From Actinomycetes bacterium (GTDB lineage: Bacteria; Actinomycetota; Actinomycetes; Streptosporangiales; Streptosporangiaceae), in contig JAJYTD010000019.1 in the NCBI GenBank assembly GCA_021793235.1, forward strand, positions 1 through 64,000: a DNA stretch of 64,000 bases, given 5' to 3'. Shown one piece after another: positions 44,195 to 53,400 of this stretch (position 1 is its first letter; the number at the start of each line of letters is the position of its first letter). Made by a program: the position numbers and the translations under genes. A model generated the notes under the pieces. It had not been told where the DNA came from. It ran no database searches and saw only the letters and a program-made list of their open reading frames with translations.

Positions 44195-44697
44195 GTGTGC
44201 TCAGTGCTGTCTCACGAATTGTGGGCTGGCCTGCGGCACGGTTGTGCGTTGGGGGGACGGGCTTGCCGCTTGGACTGTGGTCGGTAGGGGGCAGGAAGGC
44301 AGGGGACACAGGGTCAGAGGGTCCGCGCTACCGAAGACATCTGCGTTGTCGCTACGGTCCAGCGCTGGGACGGTGCGAACCGCGGTGCCGATCGGTCGGC
44401 CCCGATGGTCGCCAAGTGGGGGACGCCACTCCAGGGTACCCAGCTTTTTTTGAACATTTCCGACAGGAGAGCATAGCGCCCCACCACGCGAAGCCGCACG
44501 GCAACCCAGTGAATACGATCGTCCTACCTCGAATTTCGCCCATTGGTCAGCTGCTCCGCGCAAAGAGTTCATCCCCGCGCCGTGCGGCCGCGAGCGGCCT
44601 GGTGCCGAGGACGGCCGTGCGACCGGCGGGCGGCCCGCGATGTGGCACTCTTCGTAATGAGCCGCGCGACGCGGTGCCCCGAGCAGAAAGGCCGTTG
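44195..44697. other. Intergenic, nothing recognised
   Basis: About 500 bases with no convincing ORF. An AT-rich patch (agctttttttgaacatttcc) near 44440-44465 could hold the promoter of the FCD regulator. Confidence 0.4.
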
Positions 44698-45375
44698 ATG
44701 GTCGACCTTCCCGAGAGGCCGAATGACTCCTCCCGGTTGGCCCGCAATCCGCTTCGGGAGCAGATTCGCCGCGTACTGGTCGATGGGTTGCTGTCAGGCC
44801 GCTGGCGACCCGGAGAACGGATCGTCGAGCGCCGCATCGCCGCCGAACTCAATGTGAGCCAGGCGCCAGTGCGGGAAGCACTGCGCGAACTGGAGACGCT
44901 GCGACTGATCGAATCCGTCCCCAACAAGGGGGCCCGGGTTCGCGACTTCGGTATCGCCGACATGGCCGAAATCTATCCCGTCCGCGCAGGTCTCGAACTG
45001 GTAGCGGCCGAACTCGCCGCACCCCGCCTGGCCGCCGATCCGCGGCCGTTGGAGCATCAGGTGCAGGCGCTCCGCCGGGCGACCGCCGACCAGGACGTGG
45101 AGGAACAGATCAAGCGCAGCGTGGAGTTCCATCGGGAGATCGTCCGGGCCGCGGACAACAGTGTGCTGTCCCACACGTGGGAATCCCTGGGAGTCGAGGT
45201 CTGGACCAGGCTGTCAGTGCGCTGGCTCAATATGGAGCTGCACGCGAAGGCCGCCGACCACGCCCGGATCGCCGAGGCGTTTCGCGACGCGGATCCCGAG
45301 GTCGGCCGGATGGTCCGGGACCACGTGCTCAACTACGTCGAAGCGGCGATGCAGACACACGGTGCTGTGAGCTGA
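44698..45375 (+). CDS. GntR-family FCD regulator adjacent to 2-oxoacid dehydrogenase genes
   Basis: This 225-aa protein has a winged HTH (NPLREQIRRVLVDGLLSGRW, NVSQAPVREALRELETLRLI) and an FCD domain with metal-ligand-like EFHREIVRAADN, ADHARIAEAFRD and VRDHVLNYVEAA. ATG 44698 is used; the longer ORF to 44182 is shadow. It lies upstream of the PDH-type operon on the same strand, with a palindromic operator candidate at 45440 between, so it likely regulates it in response to an organic acid. Confidence 0.88.
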   Translation: MVDLPERPNDSSRLARNPLREQIRRVLVDGLLSGRWRPGERIVERRIAAELNVSQAPVREALRELETLRLIESVPNKGARVRDFGIADMAEIYPVRAGLELVAAELAAPRLAADPRPLEHQVQALRRATADQDVEEQIKRSVEFHREIVRAADNSVLSHTWESLGVEVWTRLSVRWLNMELHAKAADHARIAEAFRDADPEVGRMVRDHVLNYVEAAMQTHGAVS

Positions 45376-45439
45376 CGCGGGGTTCTGCTGGTTCACACCC
45401 TTCTTGGCGAGGTACGTCCGGGGTCTTCCCTAAAGTCAT

Positions 45440-45460
45440 ATTGATCGATCATCGATCAAT
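45440..45460. promoter_or_regulatory. Operator candidate for the PDH-type operon
   Basis: ATTGATCGA-TCA-TCGATCAAT is a perfect 9-bp inverted repeat with a 3-bp centre in the 365-bp gap before E1alpha, and is typical in size of FadR-family sites. The rest of 45376-45740 holds no gene. Confidence 0.6.
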
Positions 45461-45740
45461 ACATAGAGTGTGCGCGACGCACGTCACACCTGACGTGCAG
45501 CGTGAGCCACGCGCAACGAACCGGAACGTGACTCATGCCCGGGAATGGGCAGGGTCACACCGGGAAACGAGCGTAATGAGAGTTCTGCCACGACAACTCG
45601 ACCAGCCACTCCTGCGCCCCGCCGTTGAGCCCGGCGTCGGCGCGCATGCCCTGGCCTCGCCCGAACAGCAGGCCACGGCACCGGCCTTCTCCGGGTCCAC
45701 CGGCCCGGAAGAGGCCGACTCGTACGTAGAAAGGCACACC

Positions 45741-46844
45741 ATGGCTGACACGGCCAAGCCGAAAGGCGGCGGCACCACCAGAAGTACGGGCGGCCGTCGG
45801 CGGAGCCGGAAGGACTCCCCCTCGAACATCGCCGACGAGCAGCCGAAGGTGCTTCTCGAGTACTACCGGCAGATGCTGCTGATCCGCCGATTCGAGGAGC
45901 GCACCGGCCAGGCCTACACCCAGGCCCGCATCGGCGGCTACTGCCACCTGAACCTGGGCGAGGAAGCCACCATCGTCGGCCTCATGACCGCCCTGCAGGA
46001 ACGCGACTACCTCTTCACGAACTACCGCGACCACGGCTACGCGATCGGCAAGGGCATGAGCCCGCGCAGCGTCATGGCCGAGCTCTACGGGCGCTCCACC
46101 GGTGCGGCCAAGGGCTGGGGCGGTTCCATGCACATGTACGACACCGAGACCCGCATGCTCGGTGGATACGGCATCGTGGGCGGACAGCTTCCGCTGGCCA
46201 CCGGAGCCGCCCTCGCGATCTCCTACCGCGGCGGCGACGAGGTCGTGATGTGCCAGATGGGCGACGGCACCACCAATATCGGCGCCTGGCACGAATCGCT
46301 GAACATCGCTTCGCTGTGGAACCTGCCCGTCATCTTCGTGGTGATCAACAACTACACCGGCATGGGTACGCCTGTCGAGGCATCCTCGGCAGAGCCGGAA
46401 CTGTACAAACGGGGTTCGGCGTTCCGCATCGAAGGCGTCCGGGTTGATGGACGCGATGTCCTCGCCGTCCGCGACGCAGCCGCCAACCTGGTCGAACGCG
46501 CCCGCTCCGAGCAGCGGCCGTTCCTGCTGGAAGCCACCAGCTACCGGATGAAGGGCCACTCGGTCGTCGATCCCGCCAAGTACCGCACCAAGGAGCAGGT
46601 CGAGGAGGCCAGGTCCAACGACCCGATCACCGCCTTCGAAGCCACGTTGGAGAAGGCCGGGATCCTCACCGAGGAGGCCAAGCAGGAGATCGCGGATTCC
46701 GTGCGCGAGGAGGTCGCCGACGCGGCCGAGTTCGCGGAGAACAGTCCGCACCCGGAAGTGTCCACGCTGTTCGACTACACCTATGCCACCCCTGTAGCCA
46801 ACGAGTCGCGCCGGATGCCCGCCGACCCGGTTTTCGCCGAGTAG
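45741..46844 (+). CDS. pdhA: 2-oxoacid dehydrogenase E1 component, alpha subunit (pyruvate/branched-chain/acetoin type)
   Basis: This 367-aa protein has the thiamine-diphosphate motif GDGTTNIGAWHESLNIASLW...NN and the substrate-loop sequence YRMKGHSVVDPAKYRTKEQV. A basic N-terminal tail (GRRRSRKDS) precedes the fold. With E1beta and E2 next door it forms an alpha2beta2 E1 that decarboxylates a 2-oxoacid. The sequence type fits pyruvate or acetoin dehydrogenase best. No E3 gene is in the operon, so lipoamide dehydrogenase comes from elsewhere. Confidence 0.88.
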   Translation: MADTAKPKGGGTTRSTGGRRRSRKDSPSNIADEQPKVLLEYYRQMLLIRRFEERTGQAYTQARIGGYCHLNLGEEATIVGLMTALQERDYLFTNYRDHGYAIGKGMSPRSVMAELYGRSTGAAKGWGGSMHMYDTETRMLGGYGIVGGQLPLATGAALAISYRGGDEVVMCQMGDGTTNIGAWHESLNIASLWNLPVIFVVINNYTGMGTPVEASSAEPELYKRGSAFRIEGVRVDGRDVLAVRDAAANLVERARSEQRPFLLEATSYRMKGHSVVDPAKYRTKEQVEEARSNDPITAFEATLEKAGILTEEAKQEIADSVREEVADAAEFAENSPHPEVSTLFDYTYATPVANESRRMPADPVFAE

Positions 46845-46859
46845 ACAAGGAACGGGTAC

Positions 46860-47858
46860 ATGTCCGTGATCACCTACCGCCAGGCACTGCGCGACACGCT
46901 GCGCGCCGAGATGCACCGCGACGAGAACGTCTTCCTCATGGGCGAGGAGATCGGTGTCTTCGAGGGCTCGTACAAAATCACCGAAGGACTGCTCAAGGAG
47001 TTCGGCGAGCGCCGCGTGCGCGACACCCCCATCGCAGAAGAAGGATTCGTCGGCGCGGCGATCGGCGCGGCCATGCTCGGCCTGCGTCCGGTCGTCGAGA
47101 TCATGACGATCAACTTCTCGCTCATCGCGATCGACCAGATCATCAACCACGCCGCCAAGATCTACGGCATGTTCGGCGGGCAGACCAGCGTTCCGATGGT
47201 CATCCGTACACCGGGCGGTGGCGGCCAACAGCTCGGTGCGACGCACTCACAGAACATCGAGCTGTTCTACTCCTTCGTCCCCGGGCTGAAGGTGCTCGCG
47301 CCGAGCACCCCGGCCGAAGCCGCCGCCATGCTGCGGGCCGCGATCCGCGACGACGACCCGGTCCTCTTCCTGGAGAACCTGGGCCTGTACAACTCCAAGG
47401 GCGAGGTTCCCGAAGGCGACGAAACCGTTGCCGAGATCGGCCGCGCCGCGGTCACCCGCGAAGGCACCGACATCACCCTGATCGGCTACTCGCGCATGGC
47501 CATGGTCGCCGGCCAGGTGGCGGAGGCACTGGCCGCCGAGGGCATCAGCGTCGAGGTCGTCGACCTGCGCAGCCTCCGGCCACTGGACCGCCAGACGATC
47601 GTCGAGTCGGTGTGCAAGACCGGCTCCGCGGTGATCGCCGAGGACGACTGGCTCACCTACGGCATCGGCGCCGAGATCGCCGCCTCCATCCAGGAGGGTG
47701 CGTTCGACTACCTCGACGCCCCGGTGCGCCGGGTCGCCATGGCCGAGGTGCCCATGCCCTACGCGAAGCCGCTGGAGTCGGCGGCGCTGCCGTCGGTCGA
47801 GTCGATCACCACCGCCGTCAAGGAGACCCTGAACGCCGTTGGTCGGCGGGTCGGGTAA
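46860..47858 (+). CDS. pdhB: 2-oxoacid dehydrogenase E1 component, beta subunit
   Basis: This 332-aa protein (MSVITYRQALRDTLRAEMHR, FLMGEEIGVFEGSYKITEGL, TPIAEEGFVGAAIGAAMLGL) is a canonical transketolase-like beta subunit with the C-terminal LIGYSRMAMVAGQVAEALAA domain. It starts 15 bp after E1alpha and ends 16 bp before E2, so the three are one transcript. Confidence 0.92.
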   Translation: MSVITYRQALRDTLRAEMHRDENVFLMGEEIGVFEGSYKITEGLLKEFGERRVRDTPIAEEGFVGAAIGAAMLGLRPVVEIMTINFSLIAIDQIINHAAKIYGMFGGQTSVPMVIRTPGGGGQQLGATHSQNIELFYSFVPGLKVLAPSTPAEAAAMLRAAIRDDDPVLFLENLGLYNSKGEVPEGDETVAEIGRAAVTREGTDITLIGYSRMAMVAGQVAEALAAEGISVEVVDLRSLRPLDRQTIVESVCKTGSAVIAEDDWLTYGIGAEIAASIQEGAFDYLDAPVRRVAMAEVPMPYAKPLESAALPSVESITTAVKETLNAVGRRVG

Positions 47859-47874
47859 AGGGGATAAGCACACG

Positions 47875-49188
47875 ATGAGTGAGATCTACATGCCGCGCCT
47901 CTCCGACACCATGGAGGAGGGCGTCATCAGCTCCTGGGTGAAGAAGGTCGGTGACAAGGTCACGACAGGCGATGTCCTGGTCGAGATCGAAACCGACAAA
48001 GCCGTTATGGAGTACGAGGCCTACGAGGACGGCTACCTCGTCAAGCAGTCGGTCGGCGAAGGCGAGACCGTGCCCATCGGCGCCGTGATCGGCGCCATCG
48101 GCGAGAGCCCCGATGCTGTACCGGCGGACTCGGGCAACGGCGGCGCACAACCCGCGGCCGAGCCCGCCACCGGGGCTGTCGATCCCCAGCCCGAACCGGC
48201 CGCCGAGCCCGCGGCCGGGATTCCCCGGCAGGCCCAGGCGGCCGAGGAGGCCGAGGAGGCCGAGGCGCCCGCGCCCGAGGGACCCGCGCGCCCGCGCACA
48301 TCGCCGCTGGCCCGTCGGCTGGCCAAGGAGTACGGCCTCGACATCGAGACGATCACGGGGTCCGGCCCGAAGGGCCGGGTGGTGCGCGCCGATATCGAGG
48401 CCGCCGCGAAACAGCGGCAGGAGGGCGCACCAGCGCAGGAGCCGGCCCCTGCCGCGCAGCCCTCCGCAGGCGCACCCCAGGGTGCGTTCGACGACGGCCG
48501 TGCCTCGGAGGAACTCACGGTCAGCAACGTGCGCAAGGTGATCGCACGCCGCCTTACCCAGAGCAAACAGGAGGTCCCGCACTTCTACCTGCGACGCACC
48601 ATCGACGCCGAGGCGTTGAAGGCGTTCCGCGCGCAGATCAACGAACAACTGGAGAGCACCGGCGTCAAGGTCAGCTTCAACGACCTGATCGTCAAGGCCG
48701 CGGCGACCACGCTTCGCCTGCATCCCGCGGTGAACAGGTCCTGGATCGACGACAAGCTGCTGCAGCACGGCCGGGTGAACGTCGGTGTCGCTGTCGCGGT
48801 GGACGCCGGTCTGGTCGTTCCTGTCCTGCACGATACCGACAAGCTGCCGCTGTCGGAGATCGCGACCAAGAGCCGCGAGCTCGCGGGGCGGGCACGCGAG
48901 GGCAAGCTCAAACCCCAGGAGATGAGCGGCGGCACGTTCAGCGTGAGCAACCTGGGCATGTTCGGCATCGACAGCTTCTCCGCCGTCATCAACCCGCCTG
49001 AGGCCGCGATTCTGGCGGTAGGCGCGATGCAGCAGCAGCCGGTGGTGCGCGATGGCGAGGTCGTCGCCCGCAACACCATCGCGCTGGAGCTGTCGGTCGA
49101 CCACCGGGCGGTCGACGGCGCCGTGGGCGCGGCCTTCCTCAAGGAGCTGGCCGAGATCCTGGAGAGTCCCATGCGGATCATCCTCTAG
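47875..49188 (+). CDS. pdhC: 2-oxoacid dehydrogenase E2, dihydrolipoamide acyltransferase
   Basis: This 437-aa protein has one lipoyl domain with lipoyl-Lys42 (VEIETDKAVMEYEA), an Ala/Pro/Glu-rich linker (about 85-140), a peripheral-subunit-binding domain (TSPLARRLAKEYGLDIETIT) and the catalytic domain ending in the active-site motif LSVDHRAVDGAVGAAFL. It transfers the acyl group from lipoamide to CoA and forms the complex core. It is the last gene of the operon. Confidence 0.92.
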   Translation: MSEIYMPRLSDTMEEGVISSWVKKVGDKVTTGDVLVEIETDKAVMEYEAYEDGYLVKQSVGEGETVPIGAVIGAIGESPDAVPADSGNGGAQPAAEPATGAVDPQPEPAAEPAAGIPRQAQAAEEAEEAEAPAPEGPARPRTSPLARRLAKEYGLDIETITGSGPKGRVVRADIEAAAKQRQEGAPAQEPAPAAQPSAGAPQGAFDDGRASEELTVSNVRKVIARRLTQSKQEVPHFYLRRTIDAEALKAFRAQINEQLESTGVKVSFNDLIVKAAATTLRLHPAVNRSWIDDKLLQHGRVNVGVAVAVDAGLVVPVLHDTDKLPLSEIATKSRELAGRAREGKLKPQEMSGGTFSVSNLGMFGIDSFSAVINPPEAAILAVGAMQQQPVVRDGEVVARNTIALELSVDHRAVDGAVGAAFLKELAEILESPMRIIL

Positions 49189-49411
49189 GAGGGCACCGGC
49201 GGTTCAGGGGCGCGCGGCTGCGGCCGCCGCCCCTGTTCTGCTCACGGCCGTGAAACCGGGTTCCGTACGTCTGTCGTGCTCTTATTGCCGCTTTGAACGC
49301 GGATTCCGGCAGAAAGTTCACGGCCGATGGGCTCCACGGACGGACGGCCCCGCGGAGAAGAGCCCCCGCACTCTAGGATCAGGGGAGCAGCGGCGGCTAC
49401 GGAGGTGTGCG

Positions 49412-50005
49412 TTGGCGGCGGGCCCTGAGACGGTCGGTCCGGGATCCAACCGGGCCCGGATCGTGGCGGCGGCCTACAACGCGGTCGCGCGGACAGGGCT
49501 GGCCGGGCTGCGGGTGCGCTCCGTGGCTGGGGAAGCCGGCGTTACCCACGCCACTCTGCTCTACTACTTCAAATCCCGCTCCGCGCTGCTGAACGCGGTC
49601 GTGGATCATGCTGTCTACGACCGGATCGCCGTCCCCCTGGTCGAAGACGCGGAGCCGATGCCCGCAGCGGACGAACTCTCCGCCCTGCTGCACGGTCTAT
49701 CTCGGGAAGCGGAGGAGGATCCGCGCCAGCCGGCGGTGCTGCTGGAGATCCTGCAGCGCGGCCAGGAACACGGATCCGAAGCCGCGATGGACCGATACTT
49801 CCGGACATGGCAGCAATACACGACCGATCTGCTGCGGCGGGGAACGCTCGAGGGCGGGTTCCGGTCAGACCTGGATCCCGAAGTGACCGCACGGATCATC
49901 GTCCAGTTCTCCCTGGGACTGCAGACCCGCTCCCCTATTACAGCGGAGCAGCGCGGGGAGGCCATAGAGCAGCTTCTCGCCTTCCTCGCCCCAATGCGCC
50001 CCTGA
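49412..50005 (+). CDS. TetR-family regulator
   Basis: This 197-aa protein starts at TTG 49412, chosen for GGAGG six bases upstream. HTH region: RARIVAAAYNAVARTGLAGL, AGEAGVTHATLLYYFKSR. The C-terminal ligand domain is helical (MDRYFRTWQQYTTDLLRRGT). Two perfect palindromes lie between it and the downstream membrane reductase, so it probably represses that unit (and perhaps not itself, as no such site lies before its own start). Confidence 0.88.
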   Translation: MAAGPETVGPGSNRARIVAAAYNAVARTGLAGLRVRSVAGEAGVTHATLLYYFKSRSALLNAVVDHAVYDRIAVPLVEDAEPMPAADELSALLHGLSREAEEDPRQPAVLLEILQRGQEHGSEAAMDRYFRTWQQYTTDLLRRGTLEGGFRSDLDPEVTARIIVQFSLGLQTRSPITAEQRGEAIEQLLAFLAPMRP

Positions 50006-50041
50006 CAACGGAATCAGGGTCTTCCCCGGCACCCCCCTGAC

Positions 50042-50063
50042 TTCTCTACCAGTTGGTAGAGAA
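50042..50063. promoter_or_regulatory. TetR operator candidate 1
   Basis: TTCTCTACCA-GT-TGGTAGAGAA is perfectly symmetrical over 10-bp arms. It lies 42 bp centre-to-centre from operator 2 (four helical turns). Confidence 0.8.
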
Positions 50064-50083
50064 CGGACCGTCACCCCCCTACT

Positions 50084-50105
50084 CTCTCTACCAACTGGTA
50101 GAGAG
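50084..50105. promoter_or_regulatory. TetR operator candidate 2
   Basis: CTCTCTACCA-AC-TGGTAGAGAG has perfect 10-bp arms and ends just before the Shine-Dalgarno (gaggag) of the next gene. Binding here would block transcription start or early elongation. Confidence 0.8.
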
Positions 50106-50113
50106 GAGTTGTT

Positions 50114-51685
50114 GTGCTGAAAACCATCACATGGCCCGTCCGATCATCCGGGCGGACCGACTCCCGGACGGAAAGGGCCGATACCCGAAAGCGCCCCGCA
50201 ACCAGGCGCCTGCCCCCGTGGCTGCGCAGAACCTTGATCGCCGCGCACGTCACCAGTTCCCTCATGTGGTTCGGACTCGTCGCAGGAGTGCTCGTCCTGT
50301 GCAGCTACGGCTGGGCCACCGACGACCCGGGGACCACCCATGCGGTCTTTCGCTCCTTGGGGCTGTTCGACACCCTGTTCCTGGGCACAGTGAGCTTCGC
50401 GGTCCCGGTCACCGGCCTCCTGCTGGGGCTGGCCACCCCGTGGGGAGTAATCCGATATTGGTGGGTCCTGCTGAAGCTGATGATCACGCTCGCGGTGATG
50501 GTGGCAGGCGCCCTGGTCCAGCACCGGGCCATCATCGCCCTGGACGGCTGGGCGAAGGGCGCCGGTGCCGCCGCTTTGGACGGCACCGCACAGGCCCCCC
50601 TGGAACCGTTTCGCACCCTCACCATCGGTACCGCGGTCGCGGTAACGCTCCTGGTGGTTGCGATCGTCCTCTCCTACGCCAAACCCCTGGGCCCAACGCC
50701 CTGGTTCCAACGCGGCAAGCGCGCGCCCGGCCCCACGGAACCGCAAGGCAACGCCGAACCGGCGGCGGAGCGGATTCCAGTACTGGTCACCGCGGTCGAA
50801 ACGGTGGCCGAGGACACCATCGCCGTCACGCTGCGCCGCGACGGTGCCGCGGACCTGCCGGTGTGGAGCCCCGGCGCACACATCGACGTGGCCCTCCCCT
50901 CGGGCCGGATCCGGCAGTACTCGCTGTGCGGTGACCCCGCCGACCCTGCCACTTACCGGATCGCGGTGCTCCGGGAGCCCACAGGCCGGGGCGGATCCGA
51001 GGAGGTGCACAACCTGGCCGCGCCAGGCGCCCACCTGCGTATCGGACGGCCTCGCAACGCCTTCCCTCTGCGCAGAGCCCCCGCCTATCTCTTCATCGCA
51101 GGCGGGATCGGCATCACCCCGATCCTTCCCATGATCGAAGCGGTGGCGGCACACGGCACCCCATGGCGCCTGGTCTATGCTGCGCGCAACGCGCACCGGA
51201 TGCCCTTCACCGACGCATTGTCCGGTCGGCACCCCCGGCACGTGGTACTGGTCGCCGAGGACACCCACGGCCGCCCCGACCTCCGTTCCGAGCTCCGCAG
51301 CTTGCCACAAGGGGCGATCACCTACTGCTGTGGCCCTCCGGGCCTTATCGACGCCGTCCGCTCCGTACGCGACGCCGTGCGCACCGACGTACCACTGGAG
51401 ACAGAGAGCTTCACCCCGGCCGCTGAGAACTCCGCCGGTGCGGCGTTCGAGATCGAACTGCAGCGATCGGGCGAGCTGCTGAACGTCCCGGCGGATACCA
51501 CGGCACTGGACGTCCTCCGGGAGCAGCGCCCCCACACCCCTTCCTCCTGCGATAACGGCATCTGCGGGTGGTGCGAGCTGAGGGTCATCGCCGGAGACCC
51601 CGACCACCGCGGCGCCGAACCCGGCCGCGACCGGTTCCGCCCGTGCGTCTCCCGCGCCCGCGGCCGATTGGTCGTCGACCTCTAG
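50114..51685 (+). CDS. Membrane-domain-fused FAD/NAD(P) reductase with C-terminal 2Fe-2S ferredoxin (PDR/VanB-like)
   Basis: This 523-aa protein from GTG 50114 has three parts. The N-terminal part (about residues 38-200) has four membrane segments (TLIAAHVTSSLMWFGLVAGV, LFLGTVSFAVPVTGLLLGLA, VLLKLMITLAVMVAGALVQH, TLTIGTAVAVTLLVVAIVLS), similar to DUF2269 proteins. A flavin/NAD reductase follows (RQYSLCGDP flavin site, FIAGGIGITPILPMIEA and YCCGPPGLIDAVR NAD site). The C-terminus is a plant-type ferredoxin with C479, C484, C487 and C511. The order reductase-then-ferredoxin is that of phthalate dioxygenase reductase. No oxygenase gene is nearby. A membrane anchor on this enzyme type is unusual. 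Confidence 0.85.
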   Translation: MLKTITWPVRSSGRTDSRTERADTRKRPATRRLPPWLRRTLIAAHVTSSLMWFGLVAGVLVLCSYGWATDDPGTTHAVFRSLGLFDTLFLGTVSFAVPVTGLLLGLATPWGVIRYWWVLLKLMITLAVMVAGALVQHRAIIALDGWAKGAGAAALDGTAQAPLEPFRTLTIGTAVAVTLLVVAIVLSYAKPLGPTPWFQRGKRAPGPTEPQGNAEPAAERIPVLVTAVETVAEDTIAVTLRRDGAADLPVWSPGAHIDVALPSGRIRQYSLCGDPADPATYRIAVLREPTGRGGSEEVHNLAAPGAHLRIGRPRNAFPLRRAPAYLFIAGGIGITPILPMIEAVAAHGTPWRLVYAARNAHRMPFTDALSGRHPRHVVLVAEDTHGRPDLRSELRSLPQGAITYCCGPPGLIDAVRSVRDAVRTDVPLETESFTPAAENSAGAAFEIELQRSGELLNVPADTTALDVLREQRPHTPSSCDNGICGWCELRVIAGDPDHRGAEPGRDRFRPCVSRARGRLVVDL

Positions 51686-51859
51686 CGAGGGCGGCCCGAT
51701 CTGACCGCCCCGTCGGCACCCCATCGATATCGCGTGCTCAACGATGCCGAACTCGTCGACTATGCTCCAGGGCACCGGTCTACTGGCTCCTCGGCACCGT
51801 CGGCGTTGCCCTGGATCGGTTGGACGGGTTCCCATCCCCGCGACCGAGAGGATCCTCTG

Positions 51860-52414
51860 ATGGCGGAGCGTGCCACCGTACCCGCGGCGGCCACGTGGGG
51901 GCTGCTCGTCGCCTGGGCGCTGCACGATGCGGAAGAGCTCGCCACAATGCCCGGATGGGTACGGCGGCGGCGTTCTCACCTCGAGGCCCGGCTGCCCTGG
52001 GTGCCCTCCTCGGTGTGGGACCGGATGGACCTCTCCCGCGCCCACACCACTACCGCGATCGCCCTCGTGGGCGGGATCGTGGCGGCGGCCGCGGCCGATG
52101 GGGCGCGCACGGGCGGCCGCAGCCCTCTCTACCAGGGGGTGCTGACCGTTTTCGGGTTGCACACGGTCACCCACCTCGCGCAGGCTGCCCTGACTCGCGG
52201 CTATACGCCCGGGGTCGTGACCGCGCCGCTGATCGCCGCGCCGTTCTCCCTGTGGGCGTGGCGGCGACTGCGCCGTGCGGGTGTCCCCGCGACCGGGCCC
52301 GGGGTAGGTGCCCTCGCGCTCCTGCCCGTGGTCGCCGGCGGGGCACACGGCCTGGCGGGCCTCATCACCCGGGCCGCGCACCCCCGCACGACGAGGCGCG
52401 GCCCCACACCTTGA
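51860..52414 (+). CDS. HXXEE-type membrane protein
   Basis: This 184-aa protein from ATG 51860 has the HXXEE signature as ALHDAEELATMPGWVRRR within the first membrane segment, followed by HTVTHLAQAALTRGY and further hydrophobic stretches (GVVTAPLIAAPFSLWAW, GALALLPVVAGGAHGLAGLI). The family is uncharacterised; the conserved His/Glu set suggests metal binding. It follows the fused reductase by 174 bp and may share its control. Confidence 0.75.
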   Translation: MAERATVPAAATWGLLVAWALHDAEELATMPGWVRRRRSHLEARLPWVPSSVWDRMDLSRAHTTTAIALVGGIVAAAAADGARTGGRSPLYQGVLTVFGLHTVTHLAQAALTRGYTPGVVTAPLIAAPFSLWAWRRLRRAGVPATGPGVGALALLPVVAGGAHGLAGLITRAAHPRTTRRGPTP

Positions 52415-52627
52415 ATGTGCGGCTTCGGCCGAAAGCGGCCACGTCGACTCGCCGGTTCGGCTCCTCAGCACGGAATCCGCTGCTTTACTGGGGATCATGG
52501 GCAAACGTCGGCAGAACCGTTTCCTCGCGGACCGGACCAGTCCCCCGTCAATGGCCGCCGAACCGGGCCTCGCGCTGAGAAACACCGGCACCCGCAGAAG
52601 AGGCGTGTTCGCAGGAGCCTTGTAGCC

Positions 52628-53356
52628 ATGGGCAGGCAGCCCCGCTACCTGTGGATGGCCGACCTGCTGCGCCGCCCCATTCTCAACGGAGAGCTCGCCC
52701 CGGGTTCACGGCTCCCGTCGCGCTCCCGGCTGGCCCGGACCTATAACGTGAGCGAACAGGTGTCCCGGCACGCACTGCGGCTGCTCGTCAGCGAAGGGCT
52801 GGTGGAAGCCCGTCCCGGATCCGGCTACTACGTGCGCGCCGTTTCGCAGCCCCACTGCTTCTCCCGCACCGACCGGTCATCCGGCTCGGGAGTGGGCCCG
52901 TTGGACCGCGCGGACCTCGGCACCCGCATCGAGAAGGCGAGCGATCCGATCACGCAGCGGCTGGCGGTCCGCGACGGTGAGACCGTGTTCCGCACCCGCT
53001 GTCTCGGGTCGGCCGATGATGTTCCCGTCGCCCTGTACACCTCGTGGGAGCCTGCCGCTCTCACTCGCGGCACGCTTCGCACTCCTGCGGACGCCGAACC
53101 GTGGACCGGCCTCCTGGACCGTCTCAGCGCCGCCGGAGTGATCGTCGACCGCGTTGTCGAAGAGGTGGGAGTGCGCCCGTTGCAAGAACCCGAGGCCGAC
53201 CCTCTTCGGCTGGCACCGGGTCTACCCGTGCTCGTGGTCGAACGCACCCACTACTACGGGCACCGTCCCGTGGAGACCTCCGATTTGGTGGGCTCGGTCG
53301 ACCACTGCCGCCTGCTCTACCGGCTCAGCCTCTCCCGGGCACCAAGGCGTCCCTAG
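52628..53356 (+). CDS. GntR-family regulator with UTRA domain
   Basis: This 242-aa protein has a winged HTH (GELAPGSRLPSRSRLARTYN, VSRHALRLLVSEGLVEARPG) and then a UTRA-type ligand domain (GETVFRTRCLGSADDVPVAL, LPVLVVERTHYYGHRPVETS). UTRA members sense sugars or phosphorylated small molecules. It is followed by a hairpin. Its target is unclear; the preceding membrane genes are possible. Confidence 0.88.
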   Translation: MGRQPRYLWMADLLRRPILNGELAPGSRLPSRSRLARTYNVSEQVSRHALRLLVSEGLVEARPGSGYYVRAVSQPHCFSRTDRSSGSGVGPLDRADLGTRIEKASDPITQRLAVRDGETVFRTRCLGSADDVPVALYTSWEPAALTRGTLRTPADAEPWTGLLDRLSAAGVIVDRVVEEVGVRPLQEPEADPLRLAPGLPVLVVERTHYYGHRPVETSDLVGSVDHCRLLYRLSLSRAPRRP

Positions 53357-53371
53357 CCTGTCGAAAGCGGA

Positions 53372-53400
53372 CGGCCCGCTCCCTTCAAGGGAACGGGCCG
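53372..53400 (+). terminator. Terminator after the UTRA regulator
   Basis: cggcccgctccctt pairs with aagggaacgggccg-type sequence across a short loop, 15 bp after the stop. Confidence 0.65.

Noticed and set aside
50144-52591. 815-aa minus-strand ORF
   Set aside because: Antisense to the fused reductase and HXXEE genes; low-complexity content, no family motif.
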